Origin: Bacteroidota bacterium
GTDB lineage: Bacteria; Bacteroidota; Bacteroidia; NS11-12g; UBA9320
Assembly: GCA_002746305.1 (NCBI GenBank)
Contig: NVWV01000002.1
Location: forward strand, 231,737 to 295,736
DNA length: 64,000 nucleotides
Direction: 5' to 3'
Numbering within the stretch: the stretch's first letter is position 1; every line of letters begins with the position of its first letter. Of this stretch, positions 55,662-64,000 are shown piece by piece. Made by a program: the position numbers and the translations under genes. Below the pieces are notes generated by a model, which saw only the letters and a list, made by a program, of their open reading frames with translations, searched no databases and was not told the DNA's origin.

Positions 55662-56205
55662 TTAAACGTTTAAACAGTTCTGAAGTAGGTAAACCCACCA
55701 CGTTATAAAAACAACCTTTAATACCTTTTACAGCTACTAAACCGAACCACTCTTGTATACCATATGCCCCTGCTTTATCATAGGGCTTATATGTATCTAC
55801 ATAGAAACTAATCTCTTCTTCGGACAACTCCTTGACCTCTACTTCCGTGGTACTCGTAAATACTTCCTTAGAATGTACATCACGAATACACACTCCTGTT
55901 TTTACTTCGTGCGTTGAATTACTCATTGACTGCAGCATTTCAAATGCTTCCTCACGATTTATAGGTTTGTTTAGGATCTTATCATTTAGAATAACCACCG
56001 TGTCTGCTGTTATCAGCACTTCATCAGCCTTTAACTCCGCATAAGTCATCGATTTCTTTTCTGCTAGATATGCCGCAACCTCAGAAGTAGGCATTCCCAC
56101 ATCAAACTGCTCATCACAATCAATAGAAACCTTGGTAAACTGATATCCCATTTGAGATAAGAGCTCATTTCTTCGAGGTGAATTTGACCCTAGTAATAAC
56201 TTCAT
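55639..56205 (-). CDS. maf: Maf-family nucleotide pyrophosphatase
   Basis: 188 residues from the ATG at 56205 (MKLLLGSNSPRRNELLSQMG), the usual family start; an ATG at 56238 would overlap ubiA. The SNSPRR motif at the start, the ADTVV catalytic acid motif (near 73) and KAGAYGIQ (near 147) are intact. Maf proteins hydrolyse non-canonical or pyrimidine nucleotide triphosphates (dTTP/UTP or m7GTP types). Encoded in a tight run ruvX-def-ubiA-maf. Confidence 0.92.
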   Translation of the reverse strand: MKLLLGSNSPRRNELLSQMGYQFTKVSIDCDEQFDVGMPTSEVAAYLAEKKSMTYAELKADEVLITADTVVILNDKILNKPINREEAFEMLQSMSNSTHEVKTGVCIRDVHSKEVFTSTTEVEVKELSEEEISFYVDTYKPYDKAGAYGIQEWFGLVAVKGIKGCFYNVVGLPTSELFKRLNDNYDSF

Positions 56206-56207
56206 TT

Positions 56208-57065
56208 TTAGAAAAATAAGATGGATAGTATTCCGCAATACAGAATATACTTTAACACAGCACTCAAATGTCTATAATCTTCTTTAGCCTTTGCTACCAT
56301 TACCTTAACACCCACATAGAATAAGGGTAAAATTAAGAATAACGTAACATATATGAAGTAGACATACCGTAAAGTGTCGTGAAAATGACTTTTTTGATAG
56401 TAAATGGATATGAGTGAAAAAGCCACCGAGAATATAGAAATTACAAGAACTGAAGAATTGACTGACTGTAATCCATAACTAACCGGGGCAGTATTAGCTC
56501 CTGTTTGCATATCTCCTTCTAGATCTTCTGCATCTTTTACAATCTCTCTTGCAAAGGTTACAAATGAGGCTAATGTAGCAAAATGAAGTACTAGTAGATA
56601 ATCTGTACTGAGAAATAACTTTGCTACGGCTAACAGGCTTGTAAAGCACAATGCCGCTATCATAAAGTTACCTAACATGGCCACATTTTTAAAGTACTTA
56701 CTGTATAGGAACAATATTAGTAGGGTTATTACAAATAGTCCTACAAACCAGATACCTAGTATGTTGCCAGCCAACATTGCTACAGATACAAAAGCTAATA
56801 AATGAATGTAGACAACCTTATCATCTAGTAAACGTATGGCTGAAGGTCTATCTTTATTTATGCTATCCCTATCCTGATCTAAAAAGTCGTTTACCCAATA
56901 GCCAAATGCGGCACAGGCTGAAGTACCAAGAATAAGCCAATAAATACCTCCTTCATTAATGGAATCAAAGGATGCAGAAAAATCTAAGTAATAAGCACAT
57001 AACCATTGAGCTAGTGCAATGAACAGAATATTAAGTGGTCTGAAAATGGCGAAGTATCTTCCCAT
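56208..57065 (-). CDS. UbiA-family prenyltransferase
   Basis: A 285-residue integral membrane protein with about eight helices. The first Asp-rich motif is NDFLDQDRDSINKDRP (about 59-74) and the second DAEDLEGDMQTGA (near 178), as in UbiA enzymes that join isoprenoid diphosphates to an aromatic or glycerol-phosphate acceptor. In Bacteroidota this position often holds a geranylgeranylglycerol-phosphate-type enzyme, but the acceptor cannot be read here. Shares one base with def and is two bases from maf. Confidence 0.85.
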   Translation of the reverse strand: MGRYFAIFRPLNILFIALAQWLCAYYLDFSASFDSINEGGIYWLILGTSACAAFGYWVNDFLDQDRDSINKDRPSAIRLLDDKVVYIHLLAFVSVAMLAGNILGIWFVGLFVITLLILFLYSKYFKNVAMLGNFMIAALCFTSLLAVAKLFLSTDYLLVLHFATLASFVTFAREIVKDAEDLEGDMQTGANTAPVSYGLQSVNSSVLVISIFSVAFSLISIYYQKSHFHDTLRYVYFIYVTLFLILPLFYVGVKVMVAKAKEDYRHLSAVLKYILYCGILSILFF

Positions 57066-57634
57066 TACTTCCGTTTAGGGAACTTCATTCTATAATGTAC
57101 GTTTACCTTACCCCTGCTAATATTTGCAAGTTTACCTTTTAGTAATTGGCGTTTAAATGCTGAAACGTGATCCACGAATAAAACTCCTTCAATATGGTCG
57201 TATTCATGTTGAATTACCCGTGCAGTCATTCCGTCAAACTCTTCTTCTTTCTCTTTACCATCAGCAGTTTGATATTTCAATCGTACATTGGGTTGTCTGA
57301 GAACATCTTCTCGTATATCTGGAATACTTAGGCATCCTTCTTCAAATGCCCATTCCTCTCCTGTTTCTTCTAAAATAACAGGGTTGATAAAGATCTGTCT
57401 CAAACCTTCGTCCTTTTTGTCCTTGTCCTTACCTTTATCAAACAGGGTAGAGTCTATGGTAAATAAACGCATTTTTTTGCCAATTTGAGGAGCTGCTAGC
57501 CCAACACCATCACTAGCATCCATGGTTTCAAACATATCATCAACGAGTTTTTTCAATTCATCATTGAACTCGGTAATCTCCTCACATTCAGCTCGTAAAA
57601 CCGCATCTCCGTATGCTCGTATTGGATAAATCAT
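57065..57634 (-). CDS. def: Peptide deformylase
   Basis: A 189-residue enzyme of type I with all three motifs: GVGLAAPQIG (about 42-51), EEGCLSIP (near 98) and QHEYDHIEG (near 143), giving the Cys and two His metal ligands and the catalytic Glu. Removes the formyl group from nascent proteins. It is slightly long owing to a K/D-rich insert (KGKDKDKKDEG). Overlaps ruvX by four bases (ATGA). Confidence 0.96.
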   Translation of the reverse strand: MIYPIRAYGDAVLRAECEEITEFNDELKKLVDDMFETMDASDGVGLAAPQIGKKMRLFTIDSTLFDKGKDKDKKDEGLRQIFINPVILEETGEEWAFEEGCLSIPDIREDVLRQPNVRLKYQTADGKEKEEEFDGMTARVIQHEYDHIEGVLFVDHVSAFKRQLLKGKLANISRGKVNVHYRMKFPKRK

Positions 57635-58041
57635 TGCTCGTATAAAAACTCCTGCAAAATTAAGGTAGCTGCGGTGCTATCCAATAAATTCTTGTTCCTG
57701 CGGTCTTTCTTTTTTACACCACTTGCCACAAGTGCTTTCATAGCCTCTTGACTGGTGTACATCTCATTCACTCTGTGAATATTAATCAATGGAAATTTTT
57801 TTCTAAATTTTTCAATAAAAATAAGGATGTACTTTTCTATTGCAGAGAAACTCCCATCATGACGAGTGGGCTGACCAACTACCAAATCGGAAACTACTTC
57901 CGTTTGAAAGTATTTACTCAGATAGTCCATCAAATCATTGGTTTGAACTGTAGTGAGTGGAGATGCTATAATTTGTAATGGATCAGTAGAGGCTATTCCA
58001 GTACGTTTACCTCCGTAGTCGAGTGCTAGTATTCTTGCCAA
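57631..58041 (-). CDS. ruvX: Holliday-junction resolvase-like RuvX (YqgF)
   Basis: A 136-residue RNase H-fold protein: RILALDYGGKRTGIASTD at the start with the first catalytic Asp, VVGQPTRHDGS (near 58), and a C-terminal KNLLDSTAATLIL with the last acidic residue. Members act in pre-16S rRNA 5' processing or junction resolution. First gene of the def-ubiA-maf run. Thirteen bases separate it from the TonB-C-like gene upstream. Confidence 0.92.
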   Translation of the reverse strand: MARILALDYGGKRTGIASTDPLQIIASPLTTVQTNDLMDYLSKYFQTEVVSDLVVGQPTRHDGSFSAIEKYILIFIEKFRKKFPLINIHRVNEMYTSQEAMKALVASGVKKKDRRNKNLLDSTAATLILQEFLYEQ

Positions 58042-58053
58042 GGTTTTACTTCT

Positions 58054-58515
58054 TTACTTTGATTCGCTTTTGGATTTGGATTTGCTTTTATCATCGAATA
58101 TTTTGAACTCAACTGGAATTCTAAATCGCATGCTTACTGCGTCATTACCTCGCATTGCAGGAGTCCACATCCCAGATGTTGCTTTTACTACACGTAACGC
58201 TTCTTTTTCCAAACTTTCAGAGTTACTCCCTTTATTCATCACTCTAGCATCTCTTATTTTGCCTTGGTTACCAACCACAAACATTACAATCACTTTACCT
58301 TGTTCATTATTTTCTAGAGCTACTGCTGGGTAATTCATATGCGTTGCTAAAAAATTTTGTAACCCAATGTCTCCTCTTGGAAATTCCGCGTTCTGTGTAA
58401 CATCAATAAATTCATATACATCATCATTATTCTCCTCAATTATAACTGACGTGTCCTTTTGTGCTAAACCCGTTAAAGGAAGAATAAAAATCAACAATAA
58501 TAGAATCTTTTTCAT
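58054..58515 (-). CDS. TonB C-terminal-domain periplasmic protein
   Basis: 153 residues from the ATG at 58515 (MKKILLLLIFILPLTGLA, a signal peptide); a longer in-frame start overlaps the next gene and is rejected. The C-terminal part (YPAVALENNEQGKVIVMFVVGNQGKIRDARVM) is a TonB-C fold, but the protein lacks the TonB membrane anchor and Pro-rich linker. One of three related genes in a row. Energy transduction is not expected; a periplasmic binding or peptidoglycan role is possible. K/S-rich tail. Confidence 0.75.
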   Translation of the reverse strand: MKKILLLLIFILPLTGLAQKDTSVIIEENNDDVYEFIDVTQNAEFPRGDIGLQNFLATHMNYPAVALENNEQGKVIVMFVVGNQGKIRDARVMNKGSNSESLEKEALRVVKATSGMWTPAMRGNDAVSMRFRIPVEFKIFDDKSKSKSKSESK

Positions 58516-58568
58516 TAGGCAAAAATAAGGTTTAGTTACCAGTTTCATCTTGACTTTAGCAAACAACA

Positions 58569-58991
58569 TTACTCGTAATTGATATAAAACGTAATAGGTA
58601 TAGAGTACTTCATTTTCACTCTTTCTCCCAGCTGTAGAGCTGGTCTCCAAAGTCCTTGCGTTTCTTTAATTACCCGTGTAGCCTCTTCTTCCAATCCAAA
58701 ACCCATAGAATCAGAAATAATCTGTATCTCCTGTACTCCTCCCCTTTTATTGATAACAAACTGAAGCCTTACTTCTCCAGATACATTTTCTTCAAATGCA
58801 GCATCAGGGTACACAACCTGAGTAGAGATGAATACGCTCATCGCACTATCTCCGCCATAGTATTCAGCCTTTCGTTCATTTGTCTTTTCATTGAGCCATT
58901 CTTTAAATTCAGCTGTGTCTCGAATATCGATTTCTGGAGTTTCACAAGCTATGGCTGATAGAATGATACTTAAAAATAAAAGGTGTTTCAT
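58569..58991 (-). CDS. TonB-C-domain lipoprotein
   Basis: A 140-residue lipoprotein (lipobox LSAIAC at residues 12-17) with a TonB-C-like domain (VVYPDAAFEENVSGEVRLQFVINKRGG, then EEEATRVIKETQGLWRPA). Paralogue of the genes at 58054 and 59013, separated by 53 and 21 bp. Function unknown. Confidence 0.72.
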   Translation of the reverse strand: MKHLLFLSIILSAIACETPEIDIRDTAEFKEWLNEKTNERKAEYYGGDSAMSVFISTQVVYPDAAFEENVSGEVRLQFVINKRGGVQEIQIISDSMGFGLEEEATRVIKETQGLWRPALQLGERVKMKYSIPITFYINYE

Positions 58992-59012
58992 TTAGGATTT
59001 CGAAGATAGGTT

Positions 59013-59795
59013 TTAATGAAAACATATAGTGACTGGATACTCCAGGTAAGAACGAACCTTCAGCCCCTTAAACGTGGCAGGTTTCCATTCTCCACTGAGA
59101 ATTGAAAATTGTTCAGACATACTCTTTTCCAAACGCTCCTCTTTACCATCGATTAATATTGTATAATTACTTGTAGAACCATTAGTTTCTACAACAAATC
59201 CAATTCTAGTTACTTCTGATTCTTCATTAAACAGCAGCGGTATACACTTATTCAAAAACTCGGTGAGCTTTTCTTTACCACCCGGATAAACAGGTGCTTC
59301 ATCAATATGATAAGATTGATAGATAAAATCAACAGGTAATCGGTAGGAATGCGTGGTATTTCCAGAGATTTCGGAGTGATTCTTTGAAGATTTGGTTGTC
59401 AATTTAAACTTCATTGGAAATCTCAGCCGTGTCTGCACCACCTTTCCAAACTCCTTACCGGGTTGCCACATTCCGTTCGTACTCTTTATCAGTCGTATAG
59501 CCTCTTCCTCTAGACCGTAGCCAATATACTTCCCTACCGTTTTTTGCTCAGTAACCAATCCAGTGGTATCAATGGTAAATACAACATTTACTGTTCCTTC
59601 TATACCTAATAACTTTGCAGAGTCCGGATACACCATTGTATTGTCCATATAATTTGCAAAACCTTCATCATTTCCATATATGAATACTGGATGCTCTGTA
59701 AACCGCTCTCCATAAACTAATATGCTATCCTTAATTTGGGCATTCAAGGGATTAACATATAAGACTAAAACCAATATGAGACCTAAGTATTTCAT
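59013..59795 (-). CDS. Double TonB-C-domain secreted protein
   Basis: A 260-residue protein with a signal peptide (MKYLGLILVLVLYVNPLNA) and two TonB-C-like units: YPDSAKLLGIEGTVNVVFTIDTTG...ATGMWQPG-type (about 55-130) and a more divergent second one (about 175-258, TRIGFVVETNGSTSN...GEWKPATFKG). First of three related genes in the same direction. Not a classical TonB because there is no membrane anchor. Confidence 0.7.
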   Translation of the reverse strand: MKYLGLILVLVLYVNPLNAQIKDSILVYGERFTEHPVFIYGNDEGFANYMDNTMVYPDSAKLLGIEGTVNVVFTIDTTGLVTEQKTVGKYIGYGLEEEAIRLIKSTNGMWQPGKEFGKVVQTRLRFPMKFKLTTKSSKNHSEISGNTTHSYRLPVDFIYQSYHIDEAPVYPGGKEKLTEFLNKCIPLLFNEESEVTRIGFVVETNGSTSNYTILIDGKEERLEKSMSEQFSILSGEWKPATFKGLKVRSYLEYPVTICFH

Positions 59796-59854
59796 TTTAC
59801 AACATCAACGGTAAAGACCATTTACGAATACTAAAACTTTACCAAATACCCATT

Positions 59855-60331
59855 TTAACTCACCACTTTCCCTGCACAGTAAGTACTAGCAAAGGCATCT
59901 GGTTTAGCTTTGAATGTATACCCCATACCCAAAATGTAGCCCATAGCTTCTTTAAATGCTACATTACTCTTAAAGTTAGGATCGGTATTAATGTCGGCAT
60001 GTACCTCCAGTTCTGTCTGATATTTGTCTAGAATGGGACAAACTTGAAACGCAAACTGTACACTGTCATTGACCTCGTGAATCATTCTCTCTTTAATACT
60101 AAACTTACGCTCAGACGCATATTTCTTTACAAATACAAAACCTCCTCGGCCTTCTCTTAAGAATACAATAGCAGTTGCAAACTCTGTAAAATTACCTTTC
60201 ACTTGTGAATCTGTACCTATGCAAACCTTAATGTTATTGCCCCGTTCAGCTTTGAGGGCTTCCTCTACTTCTACCATAATATCTCGTTTTAATGGCTCCC
60301 CTTCTAATTTTCTCCAACTCATATTCTCCAA
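59855..60331 (-). CDS. YkuK-family RNase H-like protein (DUF458)
   Basis: A 158-residue protein with IKVCIGTDSQVKGNFTEFATAIV (about 33-55) and EVHADINTDPNFKSN (near 108), the conserved Asp residues of the DUF458/YkuK RNase H-like family, often linked to sporulation or stress but without known substrate. Starts at 60331 or at the ATG nine bases later. Divergent from the acyl-CoA reductase gene. Confidence 0.75.
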   Translation of the reverse strand: MENMSWRKLEGEPLKRDIMVEVEEALKAERGNNIKVCIGTDSQVKGNFTEFATAIVFLREGRGGFVFVKKYASERKFSIKERMIHEVNDSVQFAFQVCPILDKYQTELEVHADINTDPNFKSNVAFKEAMGYILGMGYTFKAKPDAFASTYCAGKVVS

Positions 60332-60405
60332 AGTTCACAAAAAATATGGATAACAAAGTCAGGTAAACGTTAACATTTTATAAAGAAATAGCACCTTTGC
60401 CCCTC

Positions 60406-61410
60406 ATGATTGAGCAATCTACAGTAATACAAACACTTATTTCTCTTGGCGATTCATTCTCAAAAGAAAATGAAGCTTTGAATGGAGCGGTAAACCGTTC
60501 ATATCTTGAAAACAGTTGGCTCACCAAGGAAAATTATTGGACTGCTTTAGAAGAGTGGAAGGAAAAGTTAAATGAAGAAGCACTCCAAAATTTCAGTTCT
60601 AACTATACCTACAGTATCGAACCTAGAACCGTTGGCATTATTATGGCTGGCAACATCCCAATGGTGGGTTTCCATGATTTATTGTGTGTACTTCTCTCTG
60701 GAAATAAGGCTGCAATAAAACCAAGTAGTGACGATAAGGTTGTTATGACATACATCGTAAATTTCTTATCCAATTCTCCTTTAAGCGACGTAGTTACTTT
60801 AGTAGAGCGACTGGATAAAATTGACGCAGTAATTGCAACTGGAAGTAATAATTCCTACCGTTATTTTGAGCGATATTTTAGTCATATTCCCAACGTGCTT
60901 CGTAAAAACCGAAAGTCGATTGCAATCTTGGATGGCTCAGAATCAATACAAGATTTGGACCTTTTGGCTGACGATGTTTTCCAATACTTTGGGTTGGGTT
61001 GTAGAAATGTGAGTTTTATCTATCTTCCTAAAAGTATGAACATTACTACCGTTTTGGATCAATTTATGAAATATAAAGACTTGGCTAACCATAACAAGTA
61101 TGCCAATAACTACACCTATCATAGAGCATTACTTTTAATGAACAGTGAGCAACATCTAGACACTGGATTTTCTTTACCAAAGGAGAGGCTAGACTTAAAT
61201 GCACCTTTGGCTTGCATCCATTACGCATACTACGATGACAAGTCTGAAGTAGATGATTTTATCAAAAAAAATGAAGAAAACCTGCAATGTATTGTGGGTA
61301 ACTATTGGACGAAGGACACTATTTCGTTTGGAATGGCTCAAAATCCTGATTTGCAAGACTTTGCGGACAAAGTTGACACAATGCAATTCTTGGATGATTT
61401 ACGTTCGTAA
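60406..61410 (+). CDS. Acyl-CoA reductase (LuxC-like)
   Basis: 334 residues from the ATG at 60406; an upstream TTG at 60397 is less likely. It belongs to the LuxC/acyl-CoA reductase family of the aldehyde dehydrogenase fold: RTVGIIMAGNIPMVGFHDLLCVLLSGN (about 73-99), AVIATGSNN (near 145), and catalytic Cys in YFGLGCRNVSF (near 203). It reduces fatty acyl-CoA (or a similar thioester) to aldehyde with NADPH. No lux genes are present. This type is widespread in Bacteroidota. Followed by purC. Confidence 0.82.
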   Translation: MIEQSTVIQTLISLGDSFSKENEALNGAVNRSYLENSWLTKENYWTALEEWKEKLNEEALQNFSSNYTYSIEPRTVGIIMAGNIPMVGFHDLLCVLLSGNKAAIKPSSDDKVVMTYIVNFLSNSPLSDVVTLVERLDKIDAVIATGSNNSYRYFERYFSHIPNVLRKNRKSIAILDGSESIQDLDLLADDVFQYFGLGCRNVSFIYLPKSMNITTVLDQFMKYKDLANHNKYANNYTYHRALLLMNSEQHLDTGFSLPKERLDLNAPLACIHYAYYDDKSEVDDFIKKNEENLQCIVGNYWTKDTISFGMAQNPDLQDFADKVDTMQFLDDLRS

Positions 61411-61440
61411 AATCTTAACAATAACTAAGTCATATATTTA

Positions 61441-61448
61441 TACTTTTG
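61441..61448 (+). promoter_or_regulatory. -7 box TACTTTTG for purC
   Basis: Exact TAnnTTTG match 13 bases upstream of the purC ATG. Confidence 0.6.
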
Positions 61449-61461
61449 AAATTCAATTCTT

Positions 61462-62433
61462 ATGAGTGCAATGGGACAAGAAATATTAGTATCTACCAAT
61501 TTTTTCTTTACGAATCAGGTGGATTTTATGAGAGGAAAGGTAAGAGATGTATACTTCATTGGAGATAATAAGGTAGTATTGGTAGCAACAGACAGAATCT
61601 CTGCGTTCGATCATGTATTACCTAATGCCATTCCGTATAAGGGGCAAGTATTGAACCAAATAGCTTCAAAATTTTTAAATAATACTAAACACATTGTACC
61701 CAATTGGAAAGATGTAGAGGCTGACCCACATGTTACCATTGGCTTACTATGTAAACCTTATCCTGTGGAGTTCGTTGTAAGAGGTTATTTAGCAGGTCAT
61801 GCTTGGAGAGAATATAATGCTGGTAAAAGAGAAATCTGTGGAGTTTCATTGCCAGATGGTTTAAAAGAAAATGATAAGCTACCTTCTCCCATCCTTACTC
61901 CTACTACAAAGGCAGAAACTGGTCACGACCTAGATATAAGTTATGAAGAAATAATTTCCCAGCGTCTTATTAAGAAAAAAGAACTTGACCAACTAAATAA
62001 ATATTCTTTAGCTCTATTCGCTTATGGAACAAAGCATGCCGCTAAACAGGGTCTTATTCTAGTAGATACCAAGTATGAATTTGGAAAGCACGGTGATACA
62101 ATTACACTTATAGATGAAATTCATACTCCTGATTCTTCTCGCTATTTTTATGCTGAAGGTTATGCAGGAAAACAAGCTAATGGAGAATCACAAAGACAGT
62201 TGTCTAAAGAATTTGTAAGACAATGGCTTATCTCAGAAGGATTTCAAGGTAAAGAGGGGCAAACTGTTCCACAAATGACGGGTGAATTTGTTAAAAAAGT
62301 ATCTGACCGATACATAGAACTCTATGAGCATATAACTGGAGATACCTTCGAAAAAAGAAATTACGCCAATATCAATCAAGAGATTGAAGAAAGCGTAAAT
62401 AATTACCTATCTAACACGCAAACAACTATTTAA
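61462..62433 (+). CDS. purC: Phosphoribosylaminoimidazole-succinocarboxamide synthase
   Basis: A 323-residue SAICAR synthase of the longer, yeast-like type. GKVRDVYFIGDNKVVLVATDRISAFD (about 25-50), VRGYLAGHAWREY (near 110) and LIDEIHTPDSSRYFY (near 213) mark the ATP- and CAIR-binding sites. It couples CAIR and aspartate in purine synthesis. No other pur genes are next to it. An ATG start at 61462 follows a well-placed -7 box. Confidence 0.94.
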   Translation: MSAMGQEILVSTNFFFTNQVDFMRGKVRDVYFIGDNKVVLVATDRISAFDHVLPNAIPYKGQVLNQIASKFLNNTKHIVPNWKDVEADPHVTIGLLCKPYPVEFVVRGYLAGHAWREYNAGKREICGVSLPDGLKENDKLPSPILTPTTKAETGHDLDISYEEIISQRLIKKKELDQLNKYSLALFAYGTKHAAKQGLILVDTKYEFGKHGDTITLIDEIHTPDSSRYFYAEGYAGKQANGESQRQLSKEFVRQWLISEGFQGKEGQTVPQMTGEFVKKVSDRYIELYEHITGDTFEKRNYANINQEIEESVNNYLSNTQTTI

Positions 62434-62439
62434 AATTAT

Positions 62440-64000
62440 ATGAGAAAATTAAGTTTACTAGTATTAACCGCCCTAACTTTTAGTGCATTTGCTCAGAGTG
62501 TGGTCACCTATGCTGGCAAAGCAAATGACGATGCTTTGAACAATTATGAGTCAACTTCTGGTGTTGCTCTTCTGAATACATTCTTTAGCTATCCTGAAGG
62601 GATTTGTTTCGACCCCAGTGGTAAGATGTATATTTCTGAAAGAAATAAAGTACGAATACTTACCAATAATAAACTGTACATACGAAGTGGTAGCCTACAG
62701 TCTCCTACTTTTTCTGAAGGGTATAAGAATGCAACTGGAACACAATCCACTTTCAGAAATCCCGGAGGAATGGTATGTAACTCTAATGGAGATGTATTTG
62801 TAGCTGATATTGAAAACCACTGCATTAGAAAGATTGCAAAGTACACAAGCCTTGGAAATGGTCAAGTGGTAACCACTTTTGCTGGTGCTAATCCTACTGC
62901 GGGTCTCCCAGGAAATGGAACTGTTGGTTCAACCAATGGAACGGGTACTGCAGCACGATTTAACAAACCCACAGATATTACAGTTGATGCAGCTGGCAAC
63001 TTCTATGTCACTGAATACGATAATTTTACAATACGAAAAATAACTCCAGCTGGCGTAGTAACTACTTTAGCAGGTTCAGCCTTGATTGAGGGTACTACTG
63101 ATGGTACGGGATCTGCAGCTAGGTTCGGAGGTCCATGGGGAGTTGCTATTTACAACAGTAATTCTATTGTGGTTACAGATCCTTGGAACACAAATATTAG
63201 AAAAATTAATATTTTCTCTGGAGTAACTACAACCCTAGCAGGTCCAACCGATGGAGCTGACCCACAACAAATAGATGGTACCCTTTCAGATGCACGATTT
63301 AAAGCTCCTAAAGGCATTACTGTGGTAAATGGTATTATATATGTTACGGATCAAAATATAATTAGAGCTATAGACGTAGATAATAACACGGTAACAACCT
63401 TTGCCGGTGACAAGTCCAAATTCTCAATTACAGATGGTACTGGTAGTTCAGCTTCATTTACTGAAATGAGTGATATAGAAACAGATGGGAATGGAAATTT
63501 ATTTGTAAGTGAAAACAGTGGACTTGTATCAAGCAGTATAATTCGTAAAGTAACTATCAGTAGCTTAGCACCTGCGGCTAACTTTGAAACGACAAAGCAA
63601 AACATTTTGACCAATGAAAAAGTTACACTAACAGATATATCTGGAGGGCAAGCAGCTACATCTCGTACTTGGACAATTTCGCCTTCATCCTATAGCATAA
63701 CCACTGGTGATCTAAACTCAGAATCTATGGAGATTAGTTTTAGTGTTGCCGCTTTCTATGAAGTTAAACTTAGTATTACAAATGATTATGGTACTGATAC
63801 TAAGACCGCTGAAAATTATTATGCAGTTTCAACTACCCAAACAAACAGTGTAACTGAATATACCAACTCGAATTTGGCCAAACTATACCCTAATCCTGCA
63901 AATGACGAATTGTACATAGAGTTAGATCCAAGCTTGTCAATCTCTTCTTCTACAATTTCATTGTTCAATATCAATGGAATGTTAGTACGAAAAATAAATG
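62440..64000 (+). CDS. Secreted NHL-repeat protein with PKD and T9SS type A domains, cut by window edge
   Basis: 520 codons are visible from the ATG at 62440 to the window end. A signal peptide (MRKLSLLVLTALTFSAFA) is followed by five or more NHL-type beta-propeller blades (about 35-370), each with the pattern F-x-x-P-x-G-I-x-x-D...I-x-V-x-D/E-x-x-N...I-R-K-I and the recurrent VVTTLAGS / DGTGSAARF. A PKD-like domain (about 380-460) and the start of a type A sorting tail (LAKLYPNPANDELYIEL, about 475) follow. It is probably a surface protein exported by type IX secretion. The last residues lie beyond the window. Confidence 0.85.
   Translation, partial: MRKLSLLVLTALTFSAFAQSVVTYAGKANDDALNNYESTSGVALLNTFFSYPEGICFDPSGKMYISERNKVRILTNNKLYIRSGSLQSPTFSEGYKNATGTQSTFRNPGGMVCNSNGDVFVADIENHCIRKIAKYTSLGNGQVVTTFAGANPTAGLPGNGTVGSTNGTGTAARFNKPTDITVDAAGNFYVTEYDNFTIRKITPAGVVTTLAGSALIEGTTDGTGSAARFGGPWGVAIYNSNSIVVTDPWNTNIRKINIFSGVTTTLAGPTDGADPQQIDGTLSDARFKAPKGITVVNGIIYVTDQNIIRAIDVDNNTVTTFAGDKSKFSITDGTGSSASFTEMSDIETDGNGNLFVSENSGLVSSSIIRKVTISSLAPAANFETTKQNILTNEKVTLTDISGGQAATSRTWTISPSSYSITTGDLNSESMEISFSVAAFYEVKLSITNDYGTDTKTAENYYAVSTTQTNSVTEYTNSNLAKLYPNPANDELYIELDPSLSISSSTISLFNINGMLVRKIN

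Overview
The window is low-GC DNA of a Bacteroidota chromosome, most likely Flavobacteriales-like. Evidence for this: secreted proteins with type IX secretion (T9SS) sorting tails of both the A and B type, Bacteroidetes-type -7 promoter boxes (TAnnTTTG), weak Shine-Dalgarno sequences, and a clustering of LolD, FolE/QueD-like, UbiA, Def, RuvX, Maf and PurC genes. I can place it no more precisely than that.

Layout. 1-11.6 kb is chromosomal: a PAS/GAF sensor kinase (cut by the window edge), DUF58 protein, thioredoxin, a second sensor kinase, a cyclase-family hydrolase, a GT9 glycosyltransferase, a T9SS surface protein, a FadD-like acyl-CoA ligase, tRNA-Arg and a lipoprotein. 11,679-47,897 is a 36.2-kb genomic island integrated in the 3' end of tRNA-Lys(TTT). 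It is bounded by a 19-bp direct repeat, carries a tyrosine integrase next to the intact tRNA, and has a 24-bp repeat just inside each end. 48-64 kb is chromosomal housekeeping: nucleoside phosphorylase, universal stress protein, RRM protein, LolD, cytochrome c, folE/queD-like, ECF sigma factor, GDPD, maf-ubiA-def-ruvX, three TonB-C-like proteins, acyl-CoA reductase, purC and a partial NHL-repeat T9SS protein.

The island has a small phage- or satellite-like left arm (XRE repressor, replication-like protein, broken genes, a T9SS type-B cargo protein). The rest is a very long minus-strand defence locus: rmuC; a 1972-aa DUF1998 helicase paired with a ~1005-aa partner; a type I restriction-modification set (hsdM, a PD-(D/E)XK-like gene, hsdS, hsdR) with five accessory genes inserted between hsdS and hsdR (membrane protein, uracil-DNA-glycosylase-like, DUF1643, agmatine/peptidyl-arginine-deiminase-like, metallo-beta-lactamase fold); a Zorya-like motor (zorA, frameshifted; zorB; HNH nuclease) led by an unlisted 46-aa SMP-like protein; a two-component pair in which the kinase is fused to HsdM-like and HsdS-TRD-like modules; and a WYL-domain regulator.

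The most interesting observation is that these modules appear to form one regulon. A 19-bp palindrome (consensus TRTGC-N9-GCANA) sits 8-9 nt upstream of a -7 box in front of rmuC, the helicase pair, hsdM, the small-ORF/zorAB/HNH unit and the kinase/receiver unit; a sixth copy overlaps the start of the WYL gene, the obvious candidate binding protein. A second strong observation is a decayed copy of the hsdR 3' end plus its operator and promoter downstream of the helicase pair, a footprint of how that module was inserted. Functions of the composite system are inferred from sequence only.
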